DNA from: Brachypterus glaber
Taxonomy: Eukaryota; Arthropoda; Insecta; Coleoptera; Kateretidae
DNA length: 64,000 nt
NCBI GenBank assembly: GCA_958510825.1
Contig: OY294048.1
Location: forward strand, 23,081,589 to 23,145,588
Reading direction: 5' to 3'
Shown piece after piece: positions 11,690 to 20,479 of this stretch. The number at the start of each line of letters is the position of its first letter. The stretch's first letter is position 1. The notes beneath the pieces were generated by a model that saw nothing but the letters and a program-made list of their open reading frames with translations, did not search any database and was not told the origin of the DNA. The position numbers and the translations under genes were made by a program.

Positions 11690-12385
11690 TGCCTGTTGTT
11701 TACCCTATATATGTATACTTCAAAACCAATGTTAGAATATTTTTATTTTGCTTCAGTTGGGGGTGGCCTCCCTATAAACGTTGCTTTTTTTTTAATTTTT
11801 GCATGTTGGGGAAATTTAAATTTCTCAGTTATTAAATGAGCTAGCGATATGAAACAAAAATTCTTTTTTTAAGCATACAATGGGCTATATTTTTAGTTTA
11901 AAAGACTTTTTTCTAAATAAAATCAAAATAAGTGAAAATTGTAACCGAAATTTTATATAAAATTTAATAAAATGACGATTTTTAAATTTTAATATTTTCT
12001 TAGGGGGTTGAATTGAGGGGGTGATTTTTTTTTATAAATAGGGACCTATAATTATTATACACTGTTAAAATTTCAATCCAAAATATGTACGTAATATTTT
12101 TTTATAAAGCTTCAAAAATACTACTTTTACCAAATTATTCAGTATTTGAGCCTCAATATCTCAGGGGTAACTAAATTTAAAAATCTGAAATTTTTACACA
12201 TAAGAGCTCTATACTTTAGCAATACATAAAAAATTTCAAGAATGTGTTTTGCCTTAAATTAAAATTATATGAAAAAACATATCACCGAAATTTATTAATT
12301 TTTATTAACTTACATATTATGAGATTTGACAAAAATTATATTTATAATAGTCATTACATAAATGTAATGACTATATTGTATCTTG
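11690..12385. other. AT-rich spacer
   Basis: I find no gene, microsatellite or inverted repeat here. Confidence 0.4.
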
Positions 12386-12835
12386 ATAAAGTAAATCATC
12401 GAAGTTTATGCATAATAAGTGACCACCTCGAGCATAATACTGTTGCTGTTCATGCTTTCCAAAAGCATATTATACATGATATAAAAACTAATGTCTCAAT
12501 GGTAAACAAAATATTTTACTTTAGCGATGGGACGAGTTGCCAATATAAGAACAAAAAAAAATCCTGAATCTATGCAACCATAAACATGATTTTGGCATTG
12601 AAGCTGAGTGGAATTATTTTGCAACGTCAAATGGCGAGCATGCATGCGATTGAGTGGGAGGAACTGAACTACTAAGAGGACATTAACGAAGTCCAGTTTA
12701 CAAAGAACGATAGAAAATCAAATTTTAACCCCTGAGGATATGTTTAACTACTGCCAAGAAAACTTTCCTGGTGTTAAATATATATGTTACTACTAAAGAA
12801 ATACAGGCTCATATACCTAAACTTTCAAAAGTTAT
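12386..12835 (+). pseudogene. Decayed copy of a multi-copy transposon-type gene (FSDGxxxQYKN family)
   Basis: One frame reads SLCIISDHLEHNTVAVHAF, continuing to FSDGTSCQYKNKKK. After a one-base shift it continues as LCNHKHDFGIEAEWNYFAT, then CD-stop-VGG, and finally YIYVTTKEIQAHIPKL. From memory this matches a repeated arthropod protein family with the pattern YFSDGAASQYKN...DFGIxAEWHFFATSHGKxxCDGxGG, probably an RNase-H-fold transposon-derived domain; I cannot name the family. At least two frameshifts and several stops show it is dead. It passes directly into LINE sequence near 12835, forming a chimeric open frame. Confidence 0.5.
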
Positions 12836-13484
12836 CTTTTTAATAAAGAAAATAAAGAAAACACTTGAAAACATGAATATTTTGTTAACGACTTATCATG
12901 CAAATTTCCACTCACTTTTAAGTTATGGTACAATTTTGTGGGGAAATAGTATGGATTCAGGGAAAAATTTTATTTTACAAAAAAGATGTGTCAGGGCCAT
13001 TGCGGGTATAGCATACAATGAACATTGCTTATTAGGTTTGGTATTCTGCCTTTACCATTATTCTTTATATTATAAACACTTTTAGAAATTCATAAAAATT
13101 TAATATGAATTTAATATGAAAATTTTGAAAATCTGCATAGGTATCCAACTATATTGGCGGTTAATTCCCCCTTTTAAAAAACTGCAAGTTCAAGTATGTT
13201 ACTTCTATTAAAAATAGTCCTGACATAAAAATTTATAATAAATTACCCGACAATGTAAAAAATCTACACTACAAGGTAAGTTCAATGTTAAAGAGATTTT
13301 GCTTTTGCTCTGTAGAGTAGTACATGGGCACTTCATCGGGAATGTTAGTAGGTGTATCGTAATGTTTTTTTTTCTAATCTATTTAACTTATTTATTTATT
13401 TTTATTCTATAAGCTATGTTTTTTATCCTGACCTGTGTAATTTTTTTGTACTATAAGCACCAATAAATAAATATATCTATTTAT

Positions 13485-13485
<1 letters not shown>
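12836..13485 (+). pseudogene. LINE ORF2 C-terminal fragment
   Basis: The peptides TTYHANFHSLLSYGTILWGN and LQKRCVRAIAGI at 12890-13005 match the thumb and C-terminal region of non-LTR reverse transcriptases (YHxxFxSxLxYGxxLWG...QKRxVRxIxG). The homology fades through frameshifts to KIYNKLPDN-like sequence near 13230-13260. The fragment ends in an AATAAATA stretch leading into a (CTAT)n array, so the array may have grown from the LINE 3' tail. Confidence 0.7.

Positions 13486-13580
<95 letters not shown>
13483..13580. repeat. Microsatellite (CTAT)n
   Basis: About 24 near-perfect tetranucleotide units, next to the LINE 3' end. Confidence 0.97.
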
Positions 13581-13738
13581 AAGAGAATATTAAGATTTAT
13601 ATCAGCAATTTAAGTACAATTAGACTCTTATATTCTAGTTTTAATTTTATTTTATTTTTATTATTCTTGACAATGTTTCTCTAAATATTTATTTTTTAAT
13701 ATGATTTTGTAAGAAATTTTGGAAATAAAGGCAATAGT

Positions 13739-13877
<139 letters not shown>

Positions 13878-14077
13878 AGCCTGTGCTATCTGGGATTTAC
13901 TTATCCATTATTTACTTAAGTTATAGGTAAATCACGTTAGTTGGTGTTTTTAAACTTTTTAGATAGAAAATTTCTAAAAATAACTTACGTTATTTTTAAA
14001 CAAACCATAAATATTAATTATACCCTATTTATACCATATTTGCATAAACTGCGTTATTGTATTAATACTGTACTTAC

Positions 14078-14216
14078 CGCCTCCATTTCTGTAACACAGG
14101 TATGGAAATCTCCAGACATTTCCAAGTCCGACAGCATATCCCAGACATGATAAAATAAATTCCAAAGGTTTATCCCAACTGGACCTTTCCGATGAGACGA
14201 ATTTACCTGCTTCATC
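14078..14216 (-). CDS. Exon of an SLC6 Na+/Cl- neurotransmitter transporter (TM1)
   Basis: On the minus strand a 139-nt open exon is bounded by an acceptor (tgttttatttaag, AG at 14218-14217) and a consensus donor (GTAAGT from 14077). It encodes 46 codons plus one base, entering in phase 0 and leaving in phase 1. Residues 1-13 are a charged cytoplasmic stretch ([13 protein letters not shown]); residue 14 is the conserved Trp, followed by [23 protein letters not shown] and YRNGGG. This is the SLC6 first transmembrane helix, whose unwound part supplies Na+ and substrate contacts (Ala-Val of GYAV, the Asn of GLGN, the gating Arg of WRFP). CYRNGGG after FPYL is the glycine-transporter form; GABA carriers usually have CGKNGGG. 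So a glycine-transporter-like member is favoured but not proven. No stops or frameshifts. Other exons are not visible, so the flanking introns are large. Confidence 0.9.
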
Positions 14217-14261
14217 CTTAAATAAAACAAGAGTTCATTTTATATTTTACTAGAACGAACT

Positions 14262-14585
14262 CGTAATAAAATAATATAAAAAACAAGTTTTTAAAATTAA
14301 AACCCTTCTATTAATTAAATCTTATAACTAAAGAGTAGAAAACAAGATATTTACATTAATCTTAAAAAACTAGATTTTTAAGAGAAAGGTTTTGGAATTT
14401 TTGATCGTTAGAAGAACGGTTCCAAAACCCTTCTGTTAAAAATCTAGTTTTTGAAAATTTATGTAAATATTTTGTTTTTTACTTTTCCAAAGTCCAAACG
14501 ATTTTTTAGTTATACATAAGATTTAATTAATGGAAGGGTTTTAACTTTAAAAGCTTGTTTTTTATATTATTTTATTTTCAAGTTT
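14262..14585. mobile_element. Palindromic MITE of about 320 bp
   Basis: The left arm ('aatataaaaaacaagttttt', 'aaaacccttctattaatt', 'tttacattaatcttaa', 'aactagatttttaa') is inverted in the right arm ('ttaaaaatctagttt', 'attaatggaagggtttt', 'agcttgttttttatatt'). The loop lies near 14410. It sits in the intron just 5' of the SLC6 exon in gene orientation. Confidence 0.75.
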
Positions 14586-14589
14586 TTTA

Positions 14590-15100
14590 GTTATCTTTTA
14601 ATGTATAGGGTAACCCATAATGGGTGTAAAACAGAGATTTTATACAAAATTGTATTGCCAACAGAGATAAGCATGCATACTAAATTCCAGCTTTCCAAGT
14701 TTTTTCTAAGTGGTTAAAACAGAGAGGGGGTTCATTTAGCCGTATAGGCTATTTTGGGGTGGGGGTATTCCATATAAAATTGTATTTACGGGACATAAGC
14801 ATGCGTACTGAATTTATAAGTGGGTAAAACAGAGAGGGCCCTGTTAACTTGGCTGCATGGGGGATGATGGGGGGTTGACGGGAGTGTTTTATTAATTTTA
14901 GTTTTAAATTAACTCAAGTGGGTAAAAAAAGGGTTGTTTATATTTTAGGTTTGGGGGGTAAATTTTATAAAAAATTGTATGGTCATCGGAGTTAAGTATG
15001 CACAAAAAAATTCAGCGCTCTAAGTTTATTCTAAGTGGGTAAAACAGAGAGGGCCCTCCAGCATATTCACACTTGGCTTACAATGTTATATGTTGGGGTA
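14590..15100 (+). repeat. Diverged tandem units of the 1-225 repeat
   Basis: Three units share the order 'aaaattgtat', 'agcatgc(a/g)tac', 'gggtaaaacagagaggg(c/g)', starting near 14640, 14775 and 14965. The first unit also matches the window start (1-225). There is no coding potential. Confidence 0.6.
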
Positions 15101-15288
15101 ATGGGCGAGATAGGGAGAGGGTGTTTATTCAACAAAAAAGAATTCTTAGATTAATTTTAATTATGTCATATAGAGAAACTTGTAAATAAGTATTTAAAGA
15201 TAATTTTTTTTTAACATTTTCAGCTATTTATGTTTTTAATTGTGTATTGTATGTGAAAAAAAAATTTAATATGTTTTGTGATGTTACT

Positions 15289-15475
15289 AGTTACTCGCCT
15301 AGAAATGCGAATAAACACCTGCACATAAACTACACTTTACAAAAATTCTCCTTATTATAAGTGCATTAAATTTTATAATGAGCTTCCGCAGAATTTGTAA
15401 ATGATACATAAATTTAAAAAAGAAGATAAAATTTATCTGATAGAAAAAGTAATTTATTCAATTGGGGAACTGTGA
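15289..15475 (+). pseudogene. LINE ORF2 C-terminus, short fragment
   Basis: The translation YSPRNANKHLHINYTLQK, then after frameshifts KCIKFYNELPQNL and KFKKEDKIYLIEK, matches the C-terminal YNTRNxxNLxx...FYNxLPxxLK...FKxxLKxYL block seen more completely at 19311-19583. Stops and shifts show it is dead. Confidence 0.65.
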
Positions 15476-15620
15476 TATTTTATTTATATTTTATGTTTTG
15501 ATCTCTTTTATTTATTTATCAAGTTTAATAGAATTATTTATTATTGTATTTGTTAATGTACTGTTTAATGTATTTCGCTGTATGTGTATTCTCTTATTTT
15601 AGTATAAGTTCAATTATTTT

Positions 15621-15669
<49 letters not shown>
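15621..15669. repeat. Microsatellite (AT)n
   Basis: Twenty-four uninterrupted AT units. Confidence 0.97.
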
Positions 15670-15673
<4 letters not shown>

Positions 15674-15679
15674 GGCTAT

Positions 15680-15810
15680 CATTACGAAGCCCGACACATA
15701 ACAGTGACAAGACGCAGCCCGCTTGTGCAGGAGGGGGAGGTGACTTACGGTTCGTGAGTTCATCAGTGTATGTTACATCTCGCGGAGTAAGAAAGCCCGG
15801 CTGTGTTGCC
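15680..15810. repeat. GGGCTTCGTAAT element, copy 1
   Basis: It is bounded by ATTACGAAGCCCG at 15681 and AAAGCCCGGC at 15794. In reverse complement it shares 'gtaacata' and 'CACCTCCCCCT' words in order with 18770-18912. It is GC-richer than its surroundings. An apparent minus-strand exon at 15749-15842 and a plus-strand donor at 15853 fall across this repeat, so I do not call an exon. Confidence 0.5.
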
Positions 15811-16378
15811 GGACTTCTATTCGTGATTATATTTGCAAACATCTGTATAAAAAAGGTAAGTAAATATATTTATGATTTATGAAGCCCAGCATGATTGGTT
15901 ACCCTCTATATTAAATTAAAAATTTACATAAAAAGAACATATTTTCCAAATGAATGGAGTTTTTCGTCAGAAGGAGGCCATTTTTATTAGTGATCTACAA
16001 GATCAAGTTTTACTTAATACCCCATATGAGGCTATCAATAAATCACCTAATTTTGGACCTTTATCACGCTTCGTCACGCTGACATAATGACATCACGCTA
16101 GCCCAGTCTCCCCTAACACCATAGGTTTAGGAAAAATCTATTTGGCACTTTTTTTATTTGACTTTTCTTACGTGCAAATCCTTACTAGCATTTTTAAGCA
16201 TCCAGAAAAATAGGACTTGTTACATGTCATTTTAAAGGTTTTTTTTTGTGCTTTATTCAACAGTACCTTGTAATTAAAAATCGGTTGATCTCGAGATAAT
16301 CGGGCAAAAAGAAATGAATTATTTTTAAATATGTAATGGCCTCGGCGAGGGGCTGACCGCATCTGAAATTTGTACTAA

Positions 16379-16480
16379 AGAGTTCCTTTTTGCAGAGTTC
16401 CTCTAAGTTCCTCGGAGTTCCTTCGGAGTTCCTCCGAGTTCCTTGACAGTTCCTCCTGTGTTCCTTAAGAGTTCCTCTGT
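16379..16480. repeat. GGAGTTCCTC minisatellite array 1
   Basis: About nine imperfect 10-12-bp units of GAGTTCCTC. Companion arrays are at 16829-16972, 17216-17325 and 17690-17850. Confidence 0.85.
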
Positions 16481-16828
16481 GGAAGGGGTAATTTTTGTCG
16501 GTTTATCGGTCGGTTGATCTGTCGGTCGTTATGCCAGGGAAATCTTGTAGGAACAGGGCCGTAACCAGAAAAAAATCTAGGGTGCTCAACCCAGGGAAGC
16601 ACCCTAAAAAAAAAAGCTTTGTCCCTGACGTTTACTACCAAACTTGGCGCCCCTTCAAACAAAAATTGGCGCCCCAAAATTACCTTCAACATAAAAAGCC
16701 TTGTCCCTCACGGTTTCAACCAAAACTTGGCGCCCCTACGAAAAAAATGGCGCCCCCAAAAAAATGACTTCATTAAAAAAAGCTTTGTCCCTCCTGATAG
16801 TTTCTACCAAACATGGCGCCACATGGCG

Positions 16829-16972
16829 GAGTTCCTTCGGAGTTCTTCGGAGTTCCTCGGAGTTCCTCAGAGTTCCTCGGATTCCTCCGGAGTTCCTGGG
16901 AGTTCCTCGGAGTTCCTTCGGAGTTCATCCAGAGTTCCTCCGAATTCCTCAGAGTTCCTGGGAGTTCCTTTG
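16829..16972. repeat. GGAGTTCCTC minisatellite array 2
   Basis: About thirteen units of 10-12 bp (GGAGTTCCTCG/T, some TTCCTTCGGAG), the most regular array of the set. Confidence 0.88.
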
Positions 16973-17689
16973 GCTTGTACAAAAGATTTCCTCGCGGTCA
17001 ATGTGTCATCTTGGAAGGACCGTAGCTCCCTTAGGGCTCATTTCCAAACCAACCTTATAAAAACTTTATTCATATTTTTGGATGTAGAATCACCTCTTAA
17101 ATTTTGGCATGGCAGTTACTGATCACCCTGTATATATTTTCAAATCCTCTTTATTTCAAAATAAAAGTTAATGTCCTCGGCGAAGGGCTGACCGCGTCTG
17201 AAATTTGTACCTAAGGGTTCCTTTTTGCAAAGAGTTCCTCAGAGTTCCTCTGAGCTCCGTCGGAGTTCCTTCGGAGTTCCTCCGAATTCCTTGGGAGTTT
17301 CTCCTGTGTTCCTTAAGAGTTTCTTTCTGGAAGGGGTAAGTTTTGTCGGTCTTGAAGGCACAGGACCGTAACCAGAAAAAAAATTTAAGGGGCTCAGCCC
17401 AGGGAGGCACCCTAAAAAAATCTAAAAAAAAAGCTTTGTCCCTGACGGTTACTACCAAACTTGGCGCCCCTTCAAACAAAAATTGGCGCCCCCAAAATTA
17501 CCTTCAACATAAAAAGCTTTGTCCCTCACGGTTTCAACCAAAACTTGGCGCCCCTACAAAAAAAAATGGCGCCCCCAAAAAAATACCTTCATGAAAAAAA
17601 GCTTTGTCCCTCCTGACGGTTACTACCAAACTTGGCGCCCCTTCAAAGAAAAAATTGGCTCGTAGGTAACTTAAAAAATACTGTCTTCT

Positions 17690-17850
17690 TAAGAGTTCCT
17701 CCGGAGTTCCTCTAGGTTCCTCAGAGTTCCTCGGAGTTCCTCAGAGTTGCTCCGGAGTTCCTCGGAGTTCATCCAGAGTTCCTCCGAATTCCTCAGAGTT
17801 CCTCCGGAGATCCTCCAGAGTTCTTCAGAGTTCCTCCTGAGTTCCTTTGG
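17690..17850. repeat. GGAGTTCCTC minisatellite array 4
   Basis: About fourteen imperfect units; the counterpart of array 2 in the second tandem unit. Confidence 0.85.
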
Positions 17851-17975
17851 CTTGTACAAAAGATTTCCTCGAGGTCAATGTGTCATCTTCGAAGGGCCGT
17901 AGCTCCCTTAGGGCTCATTTCCAGACCAACCTTATAAAAACTTTTGTCATATTTTTGGATGTGGAATCACCTCTT

Positions 17976-18075
17976 TCTCTCTTTCTCTAAAACAACTTGA
18001 CAAAAAGAGACAGACTGCTATCCGAATTTATAAATACCGGTAGTTAGCGCTGCATGTAAACGTAGTCATATTTAT
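17976..18075. repeat. Dispersed repeat shared with 54940-55035
   Basis: 'ctctaaaacaacttgacaaa', 'ataaataccggtagttagcg' and 'tgtaaacgtagtcat' recur in the same order and orientation at 54940-55035 with few differences. Confidence 0.75.
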
Positions 18076-18229
18076 AATTATTTTTATTATTCATAAAAGT
18101 GTATGTCCTTAAAATAGTATATTAAACAGGCTTGTTGACGATTTTCTAGTATACAATCCTTAATAAAAAGAAATTGGATGGACACTCACAAAAAAATTAA
18201 AGGGGGTCTATTGAATTTATGTAGAGACA

Positions 18230-18390
18230 TTATTTCCTTTGCGGGCTCCCGCTTTGGCCGTTTTACGGGCCCCTCTTTAAACGTTTTACGGGCCCCCTTG
18301 ATTGTTTCGCGGGCCCCCCTTAGACCGTTTCGCGGGCCCCCGGGTACCTTGCCGGCCCGGGACCAAAGTACCCAGTCCGCCACTGTATTA
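18230..18390. repeat. GC-rich tandem repeat CGTTTYRCGGGCCCCC
   Basis: Four to five units of roughly 24 bp (ccgttttacgggcccc, cgttttacgggcccc, tgtttcgcgggcccc, ccgtttcgcgggcccc) stand out against the AT-rich background. They are followed by 'ccagtccgccactg', whose complement CAGTGGCGGACTGG looks like a transposon terminus. Confidence 0.75.
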
Positions 18391-18769
18391 GATGTACCCT
18401 TAGGAGGGTCGTAGCTCCCTTAGGGCACATTTCCGAATCAACCTTTATAAAAACTTTTTATTTTTTAACTTTAGAAGAGTAATAAAAAAGCGTGAAAACC
18501 ACAACCCTTTTAAAAACTCAAAACTAAAAAGGAATTTTTTCACACATATTTCTAGGATGTAGAGAGAGATAAAAAGGGGATTTACAAAATTCTTATTCTA
18601 AAAAACGGCAAAATAGATTAATTTACCATAAAATTTTTTTATTTGTTTTACCCATTTTAACGTTTTATGTACGAAAAAAAAATATTTCAGCTATATGGAG
18701 AAAGTGAGTTAAATAAAAATATCTAAAAACTGAATTATCATTATATCTAAATCTGCAGTGTTGCCAGGT

Positions 18770-18912
18770 TATCGGGCTTCGTAATGTACGTGTAACATAT
18801 ACGGAACCATATACATTCGCGTTTGACTCTCACTCCCCCTAGCGCTGAAGCATTGGAACTAAGCGTGTATATTTTAATATTTTTTCCGGAATTACGAAGC
18901 CCACTAAATTTT
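18770..18912. mobile_element. Small inverted-repeat element with GGGCTTCGTAAT ends, copy 2
   Basis: GGGCTTCGTAAT near 18774 and ATTACGAAGCCC near 18892 bound a 140-bp unit that is homologous, in the opposite orientation, to 15680-15810. More GAAGCCCG/CGGGCTTCGTA words follow at 18971-19015, including the palindrome GAAGCCCGAAGTCGGGCTTC. Confidence 0.6.
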
Positions 18913-19056
18913 TTGCAAACGATAGAGAGGGAAATACCTATGCTTAAAACAAAAATATACACTATGTTTTAGGAAGCCCGAAGTCGGGCTTCGTAAAACA
19001 AAATCGGGCTTCGTATTACAGTGAAATATAATGTTTTGGGCCTCGTAAATACGGAT

Positions 19057-19110
<54 letters not shown>
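19057..19110. repeat. Microsatellite (TA)n running into an assembly gap
   Basis: Twenty-seven TA units are cut off by the N run, so the true array length is unknown. Confidence 0.95.
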
Positions 19111-19310
19111 NNNNNNNNNNNNNNNNNNNNNNNNNNNNNNNNNNNNNNNNNNNNNNNNNNNNNNNNNNNNNNNNNNNNNNNNNNNNNNNNNNNNNNNNNN
19201 NNNNNNNNNNNNNNNNNNNNNNNNNNNNNNNNNNNNNNNNNNNNNNNNNNNNNNNNNNNNNNNNNNNNNNNNNNNNNNNNNNNNNNNNNNNNNNNNNNNN
19301 NNNNNNNNNN
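19111..19310. other. Assembly gap (200 N)
   Basis: Exactly 200 unknown bases. Open frames crossing it are meaningless. The LINE at 19311 probably extends into it. Confidence 0.99.
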
Positions 19311-19785
19311 AAATGTGTGTTATATGTAAAAAAGAATTATCTTGATTTTATAAGAAATTCAGATATCCATAACTATAATACTAGAAATAGTAATAACTTA
19401 CATATACCTCAACACAAGAACGCTTTTTACAAGAAATCTCCTTCATATTCCTGTATACGTTTTTATAATAATCTTCCTAGGGAACTTAAAAGTATTGAAA
19501 ATTACAATTTATTTAAAAAATCAGTGAAAGATTATTTGATAGATAAGGTTTTTTATTCTATTAATGAATATATTACATTTTAATCTATTTGTACTTTACC
19601 TATCTTTGCATATTATTTATGTTACTATTTTTTGTATTTCTTGTAATTTGTTTATAATTTATTTATTTTTTGTTTAGTGTAAAATTAACATATATGTGTA
19701 TATATCTATATTTTTGTGACTTGCCATATATACTCAATGTATCTTTCATGGTTAAATAAATACATTACATTACATTACATTACAA
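19311..19785 (+). pseudogene. LINE ORF2 C-terminus with 3' UTR and (ACATT)n tail
   Basis: The frame open from the gap to the stop at 19583 reads HNYNTRNSNNLHIP, FYNNLPRELKSIENY and FKKSVKDYL, the conserved C-terminal block of CR1/Jockey-like LINE ORF2. A 3' UTR follows, ending 'catggttaaataaatacatt' and then (ACATT)n to 19785. This end resembles the minus-strand LINE at 60756-61560 ('catggtgaaataaatt'). The visible coding part has no stop, so this is one of the younger copies, but it is 5'-truncated or hidden by the gap. Confidence 0.8.
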
Positions 19786-19789
19786 TCAT

Positions 19790-20015
19790 TTTAAGGAAAT
19801 TTCACTTAAAATCGGCTTAATTTGGTTCTAATACCAACCAATTTTTTATAGAAATATCGGATAAGCCGGATAACTTGATTAAGGGGTCACTTAAATATAA
19901 CGGCAGGCTAAAAATCTTTTAAATGCCGCTAAACTTGATTCTGTGGACCTGTAATATTAAAATACCAAGAGAAAATGATAAAATTTGTGATTATACCATA
20001 AGGCGTTATTTGGTT
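19790..20015. repeat. Dispersed repeat, copy of 3480-3720
   Basis: It has the same ordered words as 3590-3720 ('ggataacttgattaagggg', 'aataccaaga', 'attataccataagg'). Confidence 0.6.
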
Positions 20016-20143
20016 ATTACATAACCATTAAAGTTTAACCAAGAATCTTTTAGTATTTCGTTTAAAATAAGGTTGGTTAGACTCTTGGGCGCTGAAATAA
20101 AAATATTATTAAATTTATTTTTTAGAAATTTATCTTAAGATGT

Positions 20144-20178
20144 TGACGTAACAACGCTAATAGTGCGTTGTAACGTCA
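20144..20178. repeat. Short hairpin
   Basis: TGACGTAACAACGC, a 7-nt loop, and the exact complement GCGTTGTAACGTCA. Function unknown. Confidence 0.8.
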
Positions 20179-20270
20179 GCAGCTTGCCCAGATGGAAGGA
20201 CAACTATAATTTAGCTTAGATAACGTTACAAATCTACAAGTTCTGTGTCTCTAAAAAGTAAAAAATAAAA

Positions 20271-20471
20271 CTTCTCGCAAAAAAAATGAACCGACTTCTA
20301 TGTCTAGGTAAAAAATAAAAATAAGTCGGTGCCAATTTTACAGCAAGAAAAAACAGCAATAAAAATAATTGTTAGGATTTAATTTAGGGAATGGAGAAAT
20401 TGGCACCGACTTATTTTTTTATTTTATACTTTTTAGCGACATAGAAATCGGTTCATTTTTTTTGCGAAAAG
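20271..20471. mobile_element. Palindromic MITE, 201 bp
   Basis: The left arm CTTCTCGCAAAAAAAATGAA, with 'ccgacttctatgtc' and 'ataagtcggtgccaatt', is inverted in the right arm ('aattggcaccgacttatt', 'gacatagaaatcgg', 'ttttttgcgaaaag'). Arms are about 75 bp around a 55-bp loop. It has no ORF. Confidence 0.8.
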
Positions 20472-20479
20472 TTGTTTCT

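Larger units (their letters stand above)
16330..17980. repeat. Tandem duplication, two units of about 835 bp
   Basis: The unit start 'ctcggcgaggggctgaccgc' at 16341 recurs at 17176, and the unit end 'ccgtagctcccttagggct' at 17018 recurs at about 17890. Each unit contains, in order, a GGAGTTCCTC array, a 'gtaaccagaaaaaaa' block, repeats of 'aagctttgtccctc' with 'ttggcgcccc', and a second GGAGTTCCTC array. A third, partial end lies at 18400-18475. No real gene: the many overlapping open frames here are by-products of repetition. Confidence 0.85.

Noticed and set aside
13483..13580. CRISPR-like regular repeat
   Set aside because: Simple tetranucleotide microsatellite without spacers, and eukaryotic context.
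15749..15842. Minus-strand exon-like segment (acceptor tttttatacag, donor GTAAGT, frame SPATQPGFLTPRDVTY)
   Set aside because: It lies within a repeat that recurs at 18770-18912, and its exit phase (1) does not fit the SLC6 exon at 14216 (entry phase 0).
16495..17594. Many overlapping open frames of 65-167 codons
   Set aside because: They arise from the tandem GGAGTTCCTC and GGCGCC repeats, which lack stops in several frames at once; the duplicated unit does not keep one frame.
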